From: an uncultured Bacillota bacterium
GTDB lineage: Bacteria; Bacillota_I; Bacilli_A; RF39; UBA660
Direction: 5' to 3'
Length of the DNA stretch: 46,594 nucleotides
Assembly: GCA_946611635.1 (NCBI GenBank)
Contig: CAMODW010000005.1
Location: 1 to 46,594 of the forward strand
Part shown: positions 7,317-16,769 of the stretch, piece after piece
How positions within the stretch are numbered: the stretch's first letter is position 1
How the letters are laid out: each line of letters begins with the position of its first letter
Position numbers and translations under genes: made by a program
Notes under the pieces: generated by a model
Database searches by the model: none
Told to the model about the DNA's origin: nothing
What the model saw: only the letters and a program-made list of their open reading frames with translations

Positions 7317-10300
7317 TCATTCCTTACCTTCAATTTCCTTTTTTACTTCCTCTAATAAGGGAATCAAATAGTATAAAAAGTGTTTCTTTTGATTTAATAA
7401 AGTTAAAGCAATGATTACTTTATTACTTACATATTTTAATCTAAATCTCGGATTAATTCTATAAGCAGTAATAAAAAAGTCTTCTCCATTAATATTATTA
7501 GATACCTTTTCTGGTAATTCAACTTCTATTTCTCTATCTGATTGTCTTACAGTATCTATTCCTAGTTCTAAAGCTTGCTTTTCAAACCACTCTTCATACA
7601 TATAAATCTCTATTTCTTCACTTATTTTACCAAATCTATCTTCTAGCTCACTTTTTACTTCTTGTAACTTCAAATATCCATCTATCTCATTTATTTTTTT
7701 ATGTATTTCTATTTTAATATCTTCATCAGAAACATAAGAATCACTAATATGAGTTTCAACTTCTACTAATGACTTAGTAGATTCTTCCTCTTCTTCAGGA
7801 ATTTCTTCACCCTTCATTCTTCTCATTTCCTCATCTATCATTTGCATATACATTTCTATTCCAACTGTATCTACAAATCCGGCTTGTTCTGAGCCAAGTA
7901 AATCTCCAGCTCCTCTTATACTTAAATCTCTCATTGCAATACGATATCCACTACCAAGCTCAGTAAACTCTTTTATTGCTTGTAATCTTTTTACCGCAAT
8001 CTCATTTAACATCTTTGATTTATCATACATTAAATATGCATAAGCAATTCTATTACTACGCCCAACTCTTCCTCTTATTTGATATAACTGAGATAATCCA
8101 AAATTATCAGCATCATATATTATTAAAGTATTAACATTACTTATATCAATACCTGTTTCTATAATAGTTGTACAAAGTAAAATATCAAATTCCTGATTTA
8201 CGAAAGATTCCATAACTCTTTCTAATTCTTGCTTACTCATCTGACCATGAGCATAAGTTATTCTAGCTTCTGGTACTAACTTATGGATTTGAGACATTTT
8301 AGATTCTATAGATGCAACTTTATTATAAAGAATAAATATTTGACCATTCCTAGATAATTCTTTATATATAGCATCTTTTATAATTAAATCATTTTCTTGT
8401 ATCACATAAGTTTGAACAGGGTATCTATTAGTAGGTGGTGTATCAATTATTGATAAATCTCTAAGACCTGACAAAGCCATTTTTAGTGTTCTAGGTATTG
8501 GCGTAGCACTTAATGTTAAAACATTAACATCATTTTTATACTGCTTTATCTTTTCTTTATGAGAAACACCAAATCTTTGTTCTTCATCAACAATAAGCAA
8601 TCCTAATTTACCAAATTTTACATCATTTGATAACAATCTATGAGTACCAAAAACCAAATCAATAGTTCCCTTTTCTAGACCTTCTAATATTCTTTTTGTC
8701 TCTTTACTAGAAGTAAACCTATTTAGTAAAGCTATTTCAATTGGATAATTCTTAAACCTCTCTAATGCATTTTCATATTGTTGTTTAGATAAAATTGTAG
8801 TAGGACATAAATAAAACACTTGTTTATTATTAACAATAGTCTTAAACATTGCTCTAAAAGCAACCTCAGTTTTACCAAATCCAACATCTCCACACAATAA
8901 CCTATCCATTGGAACAGATGATTCTAAATCTTTATTAATATCTTCAATTGCTTTCAATTGATCAGCTGTTTCATCATAAATAAATTCCGAACCAAAAACA
9001 GCTTCTTCTGCATAATCCCTAAAAGGAGTTCCTTTAATATTACTTCGAGCTGCATATAGTTTTATTAATTCACCACTAATATCCTTAATTCTATTTCTAA
9101 GTTCTCTTTTTTTCTTAATCCAACTAGTACTATTTAATCTATCTAGTTTAGGAGCTGCTCCTTCTTTACCAGAATACTTTAATATTGTAGATATTTTTTC
9201 AACAGGAATATATACTTTATCATTACCTGCATAATTAATTTGTAAATAATCCTTTTTTAAGCCATTTTTTGATAAAGTAATAACACCATTATATATTCCT
9301 ATACCATGTTGAGTATGAACAACAAAATCACCTATATTAAGTTGACTAAAATCTTTTAATTTTTTCCCAACTTTATATGAATTTTTATAGTTAATAACAG
9401 CATTCTTAGTCTTTTCTATATCATTAGCACCAATTACTACATATTTATCAAAGACAAAACCTCTATTAATCTTTTTATATACAATATTAATTTCTTTATC
9501 TATTAAACTATTCTTTTTTACTACATGATAACTTGGTAAAAAAGGGCTTAAACTTTTTAATTGTTTTTCATTATTTAAACAAATAATAATAGTTTTACCT
9601 TCTATTATTCTTTTATTACAATACTTACCAAGTAATTCAAAATCACTATTAAAATTATCAACTTCTTGAGATTTAAATTTTAATTGTTTACCATAATTAT
9701 TATCATTAATTGTATTCAAATATATAACATAATTATATTTTATATCTTCTAACTCATACATATATTTCTCATTAGAATTATTACTACTATTATACTCACT
9801 AATATCATTTAATAATTTTTCATAAGAAACATCTATTTGATCCTTATTTATAATGACTAATAAAGGATCATTTAAATAATCATATATAGAACTCTTTTTT
9901 TCTCCTATTACTTCTATATATGGCTTCAATTCTATTTCGGAAATGACTTGAGTAGATAATTGACTATTCTCATCAAAATACCTAATAGAATCAATTTCAT
10001 CTCCAAAAAATTCAATTCTTATTGGATGTTCTTCATCGATTAAAAAAACATCAATAATAAAACCTCTAACAGCATATTCTCCAGTAGTAGTAACTAAACT
10101 TTCTCTATTATAACCATATTTATTTAATATACTAATAATATCATCTCTACTAATTTGCTTTTGATTAGATATTTTAAAACATAAATCCGAATTGTTCTTT
10201 TTATCAGGCAAATACCTTAAAAAACCCATTAAATTAGTAACTATTATACACTTTTTACCCTCATTAATAACGTTTAACGTTTCAAGTCTTTTATTCTTTA

Positions 10301-10547
10301 AATCAGGAGATATAGCAACAGCAACACTAGTTAAAAAGTCATCCATTGGAAATAGACATACTTCATCTATGTATGTCTTAATTTGATCATAATAAGTATT
10401 TGCTTCATACAAAGTATTAGTTAAAAGCAAAATATTCTTATCGGTTTCATGAAACTTATTTATAACATAAATAATATTTAGTTCTTTTGTTAACCCAGTT
10501 ACTGTTAAACCATTTTCATATTTAAAGTATTCTTTTAAAAAATTCAT
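7317..10547 (-). CDS. mfd: Transcription-repair coupling factor
   Basis: This 1076-aa protein removes RNA polymerase stalled at DNA damage and recruits UvrA. The N-terminal third is the UvrB-like module. A CarD-like RNA polymerase interaction domain starts near residue 405 (IGDFVVHTQHGIG). The translocase follows with Walker A GDVGFGKTEVA near residue 555, the DEEQRFG box near residue 653, and the SATPIPRTL and QIRGRVGRS motifs. A C-terminal TRCF domain closes it. Length is slightly below the Bacillus protein (1177). It follows pth as in Bacillus (pth-fin-mfd), with fin missing. Confidence 0.97.
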   Translation of the reverse strand: MNFLKEYFKYENGLTVTGLTKELNIIYVINKFHETDKNILLLTNTLYEANTYYDQIKTYIDEVCLFPMDDFLTSVAVAISPDLKNKRLETLNVINEGKKCIIVTNLMGFLRYLPDKKNNSDLCFKISNQKQISRDDIISILNKYGYNRESLVTTTGEYAVRGFIIDVFLIDEEHPIRIEFFGDEIDSIRYFDENSQLSTQVISEIELKPYIEVIGEKKSSIYDYLNDPLLVIINKDQIDVSYEKLLNDISEYNSSNNSNEKYMYELEDIKYNYVIYLNTINDNNYGKQLKFKSQEVDNFNSDFELLGKYCNKRIIEGKTIIICLNNEKQLKSLSPFLPSYHVVKKNSLIDKEINIVYKKINRGFVFDKYVVIGANDIEKTKNAVINYKNSYKVGKKLKDFSQLNIGDFVVHTQHGIGIYNGVITLSKNGLKKDYLQINYAGNDKVYIPVEKISTILKYSGKEGAAPKLDRLNSTSWIKKKRELRNRIKDISGELIKLYAARSNIKGTPFRDYAEEAVFGSEFIYDETADQLKAIEDINKDLESSVPMDRLLCGDVGFGKTEVAFRAMFKTIVNNKQVFYLCPTTILSKQQYENALERFKNYPIEIALLNRFTSSKETKRILEGLEKGTIDLVFGTHRLLSNDVKFGKLGLLIVDEEQRFGVSHKEKIKQYKNDVNVLTLSATPIPRTLKMALSGLRDLSIIDTPPTNRYPVQTYVIQENDLIIKDAIYKELSRNGQIFILYNKVASIESKMSQIHKLVPEARITYAHGQMSKQELERVMESFVNQEFDILLCTTIIETGIDISNVNTLIIYDADNFGLSQLYQIRGRVGRSNRIAYAYLMYDKSKMLNEIAVKRLQAIKEFTELGSGYRIAMRDLSIRGAGDLLGSEQAGFVDTVGIEMYMQMIDEEMRRMKGEEIPEEEEESTKSLVEVETHISDSYVSDEDIKIEIHKKINEIDGYLKLQEVKSELEDRFGKISEEIEIYMYEEWFEKQALELGIDTVRQSDREIEVELPEKVSNNINGEDFFITAYRINPRFRLKYVSNKVIIALTLLNQKKHFLYYLIPLLEEVKKEIEGKE

Positions 10548-10556
10548 TATATCCCC

Positions 10557-11111
10557 TTACTTCTTAGTATTATAAATGTTCATTGTCCTATCTATACCAT
10601 TCTTAACAAAACAATTAATGATTTTATTATATGTATCTTGTTCTTTTTTTAATAATTCTTTATCTGCTTTAGAAAAATTACCTAAAACATAATCTTTAGT
10701 ATCAATACTTCTATCATGTGATATTCCTATCTTCAACCTAGCAAAATCTTTAGAATTCAATCTATTAATAATAGATTTAATCCCATTATGTCCACCATCA
10801 CTACTATTAGTTTTTAATTTATATGTACCAAACTTCAAATCCAAATCATCATGAACAACTAAAATGTCTGATAAGTCTATGTCATAATAATTAACAAATT
10901 GAACAACTGCATCACCAGACAAATTCATATACGTTAAAGGTTTGACAAATAAAACCTTTTCCCCATTAATTATTTCCTCATAGTATTCAGCATTAAACTT
11001 CTTTTTCCACTTTACGTCACCTAAATAATTATCAAGAACAATAAAACCAACATTATGTCTAGTATCGTTATATGAACTACCTGGATTACCTAATCCAACA
11101 ATTATTTTCAT
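10557..11111 (-). CDS. pth: Peptidyl-tRNA hydrolase
   Basis: This 184-aa enzyme frees peptides from peptidyl-tRNA that drops off the ribosome. It opens with the family signature IVGLGNPGSSYNDTRHNVGF, which holds the catalytic His (RHNVG). The VKPLTYMNLSG, HDDLDL and GGHNGIKSI motifs follow. The ATG overlaps the stop of trmN6 by one base, so the two are translationally linked. The neighbour downstream is mfd, the usual firmicute order. Confidence 0.97.
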   Translation of the reverse strand: MKIIVGLGNPGSSYNDTRHNVGFIVLDNYLGDVKWKKKFNAEYYEEIINGEKVLFVKPLTYMNLSGDAVVQFVNYYDIDLSDILVVHDDLDLKFGTYKLKTNSSDGGHNGIKSIINRLNSKDFARLKIGISHDRSIDTKDYVLGNFSKADKELLKKEQDTYNKIINCFVKNGIDRTMNIYNTKK

Positions 11112-11833
11112 TATTTCACCTCATTGAATATTCCCTTAAAAGATACCATATTAGAAATGTCCATCGGTGGACTGACTTTTAAACTTCCACAATTACCATT
11201 TTTAATAGCTTTTATTAATACCATAATTGCTTCTTTTCTAACATTTGAATAAATAAACTGAATCTTTTTAATTCCAAATCTATATTTATTTAAATAAACA
11301 ATTAATTCTTCTAATCGATCGCACCTATGTACAATATATAATGGTGCTTTATTTTTTAATAAATACCTAGCAGAAATCATAACATCTTCTAGGTTCATCT
11401 CTAATTCATGCCTTGCAATAGCTTTTATTCTATTCTCATTTATTAATGATGAATTATTACTAACCTTAAAATAAGGAGGATTACATGTAACTATATCAAC
11501 ACTTTCTGCCTCGAAATAATTACTTATATTCTTAATATTATCATTAATAATTTCAATTCTATCCTCTAATTTATTTTCTTTAATACTCATTTTAGCCAAA
11601 TCAGCTATAGATTTTTGTAATTCAACACCATATATTTTTTTTTCAGTTTTTGTAGACAGAATTAAAGGTACAGGAGCATTACCTGTACACAAATCAACAA
11701 TATTATTACTCTTTTTATCTATATCAACAAATTCAGCTAATAAAATAGAATCTAACGAAAACTTAAAATTATCTTCATCTTGATAAATAGAAAAGCCATA
11801 ATAATCATATAAATCATTTTTTACTATCGTCAT
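11111..11833 (-). CDS. tRNA1(Val) A37 N6-methyltransferase-like (YabB)
   Basis: This 240-aa Rossmann methyltransferase has the opening DLYDYYGFSIYQDEDNFKFS, a SAM loop VDLCTGNAPVPL, and the NPPY catalytic motif of N6-adenine methyltransferases (VTCNPPYF). The family includes TrmN6/YfiC, which methylates A37 of a tRNA-Val, and YabB of Bacillus, which lies after yabA in the holB cluster. Here yabA is missing. It overlaps ricT by 20 nt and pth by 1 nt. The tRNA target is inferred from family only. Confidence 0.85.
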   Translation of the reverse strand: MTIVKNDLYDYYGFSIYQDEDNFKFSLDSILLAEFVDIDKKSNNIVDLCTGNAPVPLILSTKTEKKIYGVELQKSIADLAKMSIKENKLEDRIEIINDNIKNISNYFEAESVDIVTCNPPYFKVSNNSSLINENRIKAIARHELEMNLEDVMISARYLLKNKAPLYIVHRCDRLEELIVYLNKYRFGIKKIQFIYSNVRKEAIMVLIKAIKNGNCGSLKVSPPMDISNMVSFKGIFNEVK

Positions 11834-12611
11834 TATCTAACACAATCTCTCTAATAACACCATCTACATCAATTTTATACCTTCTTTTTAAAACATCAAC
11901 CGATACAACTTTTCCCATACCATATTCACTTTTAATAGTTTGACCAACAGAAGGCATACCAAATTGACATCTAGTATATTCTTCATCTTCATATGTTAAA
12001 CAACATAATAGTCTTCCACATAATCCATTAATTTTAGATGGATTCAAAGCAATATTTTGATTCTTAGCCATATTCATAGTCACAGAATCAATATGGCTTA
12101 AAAAGGTTGAACAACATAAAGTTCTTCCACATTGACCTATTCCACAAACCATTCTTGCTTTATCTCTAGCTCCTATTTGTCTTAATTCAATCCTAGTTTT
12201 ATAAATACTAGCCAATTTTTTTGCTAATTCTCTAAAATCAACTCTTTCATCAGCAACAAAATTAAATAGCAATTGCTTTTTATCTAAAGTATAAGAAACA
12301 TCTATAATATTCATTTCAATACCTAATTCTTGTACTATTTCTCTTGATTTTTTTAATGCTTTATCTGCCAAAGATAAGTTTTTTAAATACGTATCATAAT
12401 CTTCATCCGAAGCTATTCTTTCAATATTCTTTAAGTCATTAATATCCATTTTTAACTTATTTTCATCTATACGTCTAATAACTTTTCCTAGCTGAATACC
12501 CTTATCAGTATTTACTACTACATATTTACCAGACTCAATTTCCATATCTTTGCCATTAAAATAATAAACTTTTCCCTCTTCTTTTAATACAATACCATAA
12601 ATATTATTCAC
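11814..12611 (-). CDS. ricT: PSP1-domain protein RicT (YaaT)
   Basis: This 265-aa protein has the PSP1 C-terminal domain and two cysteine clusters (CGIGQCGRTLCC and GLCGRLLCC). In Bacillus the RicT-RicA-RicF complex binds 4Fe-4S clusters and FAD and directs RNase Y to process mRNAs; it also affects sporulation and competence. The N terminus is a small beta domain. The start is a GTG at 12611 after GAGGA. The position directly after holB is conserved across firmicutes. Confidence 0.92.
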   Translation of the reverse strand: MNNIYGIVLKEEGKVYYFNGKDMEIESGKYVVVNTDKGIQLGKVIRRIDENKLKMDINDLKNIERIASDEDYDTYLKNLSLADKALKKSREIVQELGIEMNIIDVSYTLDKKQLLFNFVADERVDFRELAKKLASIYKTRIELRQIGARDKARMVCGIGQCGRTLCCSTFLSHIDSVTMNMAKNQNIALNPSKINGLCGRLLCCLTYEDEEYTRCQFGMPSVGQTIKSEYGMGKVVSVDVLKRRYKIDVDGVIREIVLDNDDSKK

Positions 12612-13434
12612 AAATATTCCTCATTTCTAGAACAAATTTATCCAAAATTAACTCTATGTTACCATTACTTTGAATATATTTCAAAATAGTTTCAATTAAA
12701 TCAACAACTATAATAATCTTTTCTAAAGGAAGATCATTAAATAAGTTTATATTATAATTATTATGCTTTCCTTTAATATATAAAGAGAATACCAATATCA
12801 TCTCCTTAAAAAATTCAAGCCATTCTGACCTTTCCTTAAAATAATTAATAGCTTCAACTTTATTATATAAGATTCCCTCATTATTCCTGTATATATTATT
12901 TAAATAATTAGATATTAAATCTCCATATAACATATTATCTACATCAATATCATAATAAAGACTATACTCTTGACACCTGCTTCTAATAGTAGAAATAACA
13001 TTCATCTTATTAGAAGTTATAAAAAATCCCAATATATTATCTTCTGGTTCTTCTAAAAACTTCAATAATGAATTAGCACTAGAAGTATTCATTTTTTCAC
13101 ATTCATTTACTACGTATATATTATATTTAGAAAAAATAGGCATTGATTGAAACCTATCAATTATTTCTTGAATTTGAATCTTTTTTATCTGTGTCCCATC
13201 TGGCTCAATTTTAATAAAACTAGGAAGTGAATTATTATCAATTAATTCACATAAATTACAAGATTTATCATCGCAATCATCTTTATATTCTTTTTCACAA
13301 TTTATTGTTTTGACAAACTTCAAAAGATCAGAATAGCATTTATTAAAATCATTAGTTTCAAGCAAAAAAGCATGAGAGAGTTTATTCTCATGATATCTTT
13401 TTACTAAATCTTTAAAAATACTATTTTCAAACAA
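12604..13434 (-). CDS. holB: DNA polymerase III delta-prime subunit
   Basis: This roughly 276-aa clamp-loader subunit shows the delta-prime pattern: HENKLSHAFLL opening, no working Walker A (LETNDFNK), a four-Cys zinc site (CEKEYKDDCDDKSCNLC), IRSRCQEY for SRC, and the NSLLKFLEEPE helix. It joins DnaX and HolA to load DnaN. I chose the TTG at 13434, which has AGAAGG eight bases upstream; the GTG at 13443 would lie inside that ribosome site. Tmk, yaaQ and yaaR, usually between recR and holB in Bacillus, are absent. Confidence 0.9.
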   Translation of the reverse strand: MFENSIFKDLVKRYHENKLSHAFLLETNDFNKCYSDLLKFVKTINCEKEYKDDCDDKSCNLCELIDNNSLPSFIKIEPDGTQIKKIQIQEIIDRFQSMPIFSKYNIYVVNECEKMNTSSANSLLKFLEEPEDNILGFFITSNKMNVISTIRSRCQEYSLYYDIDVDNMLYGDLISNYLNNIYRNNEGILYNKVEAINYFKERSEWLEFFKEMILVFSLYIKGKHNNYNINLFNDLPLEKIIIVVDLIETILKYIQSNGNIELILDKFVLEMRNICE

Positions 13435-13449
13435 AAATATCACCTTCTA

Positions 13450-14052
13450 TTATTTTGATATTTTCTTTCTATCATTTAAAGCTCTATCTAAGGTAATTTC
13501 ATCTAGGAAATCAATCTCTGCTCCCATCGGAATACCATAAGACAATCTAGAAATACTAACATTCATCTTTTCTAATTTCTTTTGCAAGTATAGAGTTGTA
13601 GTATCACCTTCAACAGTTGATTTTAAAGCAATTATTACTTCAGGATTCTTGAGTTTTTCAACTCTTTGTAATAACGAAGCAATATTTATATCTTCCGGAT
13701 TTATATCATCAATTGGAGAGATTAAACCATTTAAAACATGATAAACTCCATCATAATTTCCTGCTTTTTCAAATGCAAAAACACTTTTATAATCCTCTAA
13801 AACACAAATAATATTCTTATTTCGTCCTTCATCGGAACATATAGAACATATTTCACTATCAGTAATATGCCCACAAACAGGGCATTGATGAAGATTATTT
13901 TTAGATTCAATCAAAGCTGCTGCAAAATTATTAACATCTTCATCAGACATACCAAGAACTGAAAGAGAATATCTTTCAGCACTTTTCTCACCAACTCCAG
14001 GGAGTTTTTTATAACAATTAATTAAATTTGACAAACAAGTTGGATAAATCAT
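13450..14052 (-). CDS. recR: Recombination mediator RecR
   Basis: This 200-aa protein has an N-terminal helix-hairpin-helix (KLPGVGEKSAERY), a four-Cys zinc finger (CPVCGHITDSEICSIC), a Toprim domain (VLEDYKSVFAFEKA) and the conserved C-terminal SRLSYGIPMGAEIDFLDE. With RecO and RecF it loads RecA on SSB-coated DNA. It starts right at the end of ybaB (1-nt overlap), as in the dnaX-ybaB-recR operon of most bacteria. Confidence 0.97.
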   Translation of the reverse strand: MIYPTCLSNLINCYKKLPGVGEKSAERYSLSVLGMSDEDVNNFAAALIESKNNLHQCPVCGHITDSEICSICSDEGRNKNIICVLEDYKSVFAFEKAGNYDGVYHVLNGLISPIDDINPEDINIASLLQRVEKLKNPEVIIALKSTVEGDTTTLYLQKKLEKMNVSISRLSYGIPMGAEIDFLDEITLDRALNDRKKISK

Positions 14053-14351
14053 TATAATAATCCACCAAATTGACCACCATAAGCTCCAAGTACACTACTA
14101 ATTTCCTCTTCAGCCTTACCTAGTGCATCATTAACAGCTATTACAATCATATCTTGTAAGACTTCTAAATCATCAACAGTAATTGAATCCTTATTTTTTA
14201 TCTCAACACTAACTAGTTTTCTATCACCTGTAACAACTGCTTCAACTAATTCAGAGTTACCAATAAACTTTTTTTTGTCAATTTCTTCCTTCTTTTTTGT
14301 TATTTCCTTTTGCATTTTTTGAGCTTGTTGCATTAAAGCTTGCATATTCAT
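14052..14351 (-). CDS. YbaB/EbfC nucleoid-associated protein
   Basis: This 99-aa protein starts MNMQALMQQAQKMQKE, the family hallmark, with a lysine-rich coiled helix and a beta core (VEAVVTGDRKLVSVEI). The C terminus is Gly-rich. EbfC/YbaB proteins form dimers that bind DNA and affect nucleoid shape. It sits between dnaX and recR, its usual place. AGAAGG lies eight bases before the ATG. Confidence 0.95.
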   Translation of the reverse strand: MNMQALMQQAQKMQKEITKKKEEIDKKKFIGNSELVEAVVTGDRKLVSVEIKNKDSITVDDLEVLQDMIVIAVNDALGKAEEEISSVLGAYGGQFGGLL

Positions 14352-14368
14352 ATTAAAAACCTTCTTTC

Positions 14369-16039
14369 TTATTCTATTTCATACGAATCAAAAATTTCAC
14401 TAGCAACCTTTTCAATTTCATCGACATCAATATCATTATCACTAGTTTCAATATCAGAACTTAAAACTTTTTCATCGATATATTTATATTTTATTTTATT
14501 TTTTAAATTAATTCTATACTTTTCAACCTCTTTTTTCCATAAATCATCATTAACAGCTGCAAAAAGCATATCTATATCACTAAAACTCTTATAATACTTT
14601 TCAATTTTATCAATTTCCATATTAATTAAATCATTTGTACTTTCATTCTTACTTTGTAACAAAGAATATTTCCCGGAAGCTGCTAAAATATGAGAATCAG
14701 CAAGCAATGATACTAAATTACGATCATTATCCATTAAATAATTCATAAAATCCATCCAACTAGAAGTAACCTTATTTTTTTCATCCTTTGACGCATCAAC
14801 AAAACAATTATTTATTCTTATCGAAACATCAATACTTACTTCTTTAGCAGTTTTAGTTTTATTTCCCAAAGTCTTTGTAGAAGCAACTTTTTTAGAAGCT
14901 TTTTCAGGAATTGACATTTGATTATTTCCCAATTCAACATATTGTTTATTATTTAAATTATTTCCCGGGAAATAATTATTTGCTTCATTATTTGTGGATA
15001 ACTGTGAATTATTTTGTTTTTTAATATATTTTAATAAAGTAATCTCAATTAAGACAAAAGGATTAACATTTATATTTAGCTTTCCCAACAAATCATTCAA
15101 ATCGACAATAATATTATAAATATCATCATAGTTATAATCATATTTAGACATTCCAGTCTTAATATTTATTGCATATTTCCTTAATTCAATTATTAATTTT
15201 TCAATAAATACCGAATAATTTGTTCCCCTTTCTTGAATATCATCTAACAATCTTACTAGTTCATCAATATTTCCCAAAAAAATATTATCTATAATCTCAT
15301 CTATTCTGCTTGTTGATACACTACCAAAATTTGAAGTTACTATATCAGCAGTAATTTCATTATTTCCCGAAGATAATTGATCTAAAATACCAAGAGCATC
15401 TCTCATTCCTCCAGCAGAAATTAAAGCTATTTCATCTAATGCATCATCTGTTATATTAATCTTTTCTTCGTCACATATATACTTTAATCTTCCAACTATA
15501 TTATTTGAAGAAACAGGCTTAAAATCAAACCTTTGACACCTGGAGAGAATTGTAATTGGAACCTTTTGAATCTCTGTAGTAGCCAAAATAAACACTACAT
15601 GACTTGGTGGTTCTTCTAAAGTTAATAACAACGCATTAAATGCGCCTGGAGACAACATATGTACTTCGTCTATTATATAAATTTTATATTTTAAGTTAGT
15701 TGGAACCAGCTTAACATTGTTAATAATCTCTCTTATATCCTCTACACTATTATTTGATGCTGCGTCAAGCTCAATAATATCAGGACTTTCCTTAAAAGAT
15801 AGACAAGATCCACATTCATTACAAGGATTTCCATCTTTATTTTGTTCACAATTTAATGCTTTAGCAAATATTTTTGCCGTACTAGTCTTTCCTGTTCCTC
15901 TTGGCCCTGTAAATATATAAGCATGAGATGTTTTTCCATTAATAATAGCGTTTTTTAGCATATTTATTGTATATTCTTGTCCAACAACACTATCAAAGTT
16001 ATCAGGCCTATATTTTCTATATAATACCTTATATGACAC
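14369..16039 (-). CDS. dnaX: DNA polymerase III gamma/tau subunit
   Basis: This roughly 556-aa clamp-loader ATPase starts SYKVLYRKYRPDNF after a GTG at 16039, with AGGTG seven bases upstream; a GTG three codons earlier is less fitting. Walker A is GPRGTGKTST, the zinc site is CEQNKDGNPCNECGSC, Walker B is IIDEVHML, and the sensor is TILSRCQRF. The C-terminal third is Asn/Lys-rich and weakly conserved. A perfect Noc operator (14960-14973) lies in this C-terminal coding part and encodes YFPGN. Confidence 0.97.
   Translation of the reverse strand: MSYKVLYRKYRPDNFDSVVGQEYTINMLKNAIINGKTSHAYIFTGPRGTGKTSTAKIFAKALNCEQNKDGNPCNECGSCLSFKESPDIIELDAASNNSVEDIREIINNVKLVPTNLKYKIYIIDEVHMLSPGAFNALLLTLEEPPSHVVFILATTEIQKVPITILSRCQRFDFKPVSSNNIVGRLKYICDEEKINITDDALDEIALISAGGMRDALGILDQLSSGNNEITADIVTSNFGSVSTSRIDEIIDNIFLGNIDELVRLLDDIQERGTNYSVFIEKLIIELRKYAINIKTGMSKYDYNYDDIYNIIVDLNDLLGKLNINVNPFVLIEITLLKYIKKQNNSQLSTNNEANNYFPGNNLNNKQYVELGNNQMSIPEKASKKVASTKTLGNKTKTAKEVSIDVSIRINNCFVDASKDEKNKVTSSWMDFMNYLMDNDRNLVSLLADSHILAASGKYSLLQSKNESTNDLINMEIDKIEKYYKSFSDIDMLFAAVNDDLWKKEVEKYRINLKNKIKYKYIDEKVLSSDIETSDNDIDVDEIEKVASEIFDSYEIE
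14960..14973. promoter_or_regulatory. Noc-binding site (NBS) inside dnaX
   Basis: The sequence is exactly ATTTCCCGGGAAAT, the consensus Noc operator of Bacillus subtilis. It lies within the dnaX coding region. Binding is inferred from the match and from the Noc-like protein encoded at 32.9 kb. Confidence 0.7.
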
Positions 16040-16084
16040 AATAATCACCTACCAAGTCATATTATAGCATAAAAAAAGAGGTTT

Positions 16085-16510
16085 TCACCTTTTATTCTTG
16101 AAATATTCTTTTATTATAACCTCATACTTATTAACAAGTTTTAAATATTCTTCATTTTCTAATCTTTTTTTGTTAATAAGTACTAAGTTATTAACAGATT
16201 TATTATTTAAAAAGTAAAAAACTTGATCTATTCTAGCTTCTTTTATGATAGTTGTGCACATATCACAAGGTTCCATATTAACAATCATACTATAACCATT
16301 TAATCGCCAATCATTAATTTTTTTTTCAGCAGCTAAAATAGCATTTATTTCTGCATGGCCAAGAATGTTTGCCTCTTTTTGACGATTATTTGCCGCGGAA
16401 GAGACAATATTGTTATTTTTATCAAAAATAACTGCTCCTATCGGTATTTCGTCATTTTCAAGCGATTCTTGCACTTTTTTATCTAATTCTTCTAATATTT
16501 CAGAATTCAT
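16085..16510 (-). CDS. tadA: tRNA adenosine(34) deaminase
   Basis: This 141-aa zinc deaminase converts A34 to inosine in tRNA-Arg(ACG). The active-site motifs are seen as LGHAEINAI (HAE) and MEPCDMC (PCxxC), with the substrate loop containing NNRQKEAN. I chose the ATG at 16510 with GGAG upstream, not the longer frame, whose extra N terminus runs into the SRP RNA gene. The ribosome site touches the T-tract of that RNA's terminator. As in Bacillus, it is next to the SRP RNA and dnaX. Confidence 0.93.
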   Translation of the reverse strand: MNSEILEELDKKVQESLENDEIPIGAVIFDKNNNIVSSAANNRQKEANILGHAEINAILAAEKKINDWRLNGYSMIVNMEPCDMCTTIIKEARIDQVFYFLNNKSVNNLVLINKKRLENEEYLKLVNKYEVIIKEYFKNKR

Positions 16511-16523
16511 TATCAACAACTCC

Positions 16524-16603
16524 AAAAAAAATGTGCACACAGATAGGGATTGATATGGCTGCTACCTTCCGGTCCTGACCAGTTTACAATATTTCTGTTG
16601 CAC
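16524..16603 (-). ncRNA. ffs: Signal recognition particle RNA, short (4.5S-like)
   Basis: The minus strand carries the invariant SRP RNA apical region, CTGGTCAGGACCGGAAGG followed by TAGCAGCC, with the GGAA tetraloop. The two ends pair (GTGCAACAGA with TCTGTGTGCAC), giving one long hairpin of about 71 nt (16533-16603), then a run of T (16524-16531). It binds Ffh and targets membrane proteins. There is no room for the Alu domain found in the ~270-nt Bacillus RNA. Confidence 0.95.
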
Positions 16604-16649
16604 GTTAAGATAATATCAAATTATTCTTTTATAGTCAATTTTTTTTATA

Positions 16650-16665
16650 TGTTCCACGTGGAACA
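16650..16665. promoter_or_regulatory. parS-like site 1
   Basis: TGTTCCACGTGGAACA is a perfect 16-bp palindrome of the ParB-site family (Bacillus consensus TGTTNCACGTGAAACA). It lies between gyrA and the SRP RNA about 9 kb from the origin, where ParB would nucleate for segregation. Confidence 0.85.
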
Positions 16666-16694
16666 TTCACAATTTATTAACAATTAACAAGCAA

Positions 16695-16710
16695 TGTTCC
16701 ACGTGGAACA
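16695..16710. promoter_or_regulatory. parS-like site 2
   Basis: This is an identical copy of the palindrome TGTTCCACGTGGAACA, 45 bp from the first. Two copies in one short gap make chance very unlikely in such AT-rich DNA. Confidence 0.85.
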
Positions 16711-16725
16711 TTATCCACCAATCCC

Positions 16726-16757
16726 AATAAAAATAGGACTTCAATCGAAGTCCTATT
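16726..16757 (-). terminator. Rho-independent terminator after gyrA
   Basis: An 11-bp stem (AATAGGACTTC / GAAGTCCTATT) with loop AATC lies just past the gyrA stop and is followed on the minus strand by TTTTATTG. Confidence 0.85.
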
Positions 16758-16769
16758 ACTTATCAACAG

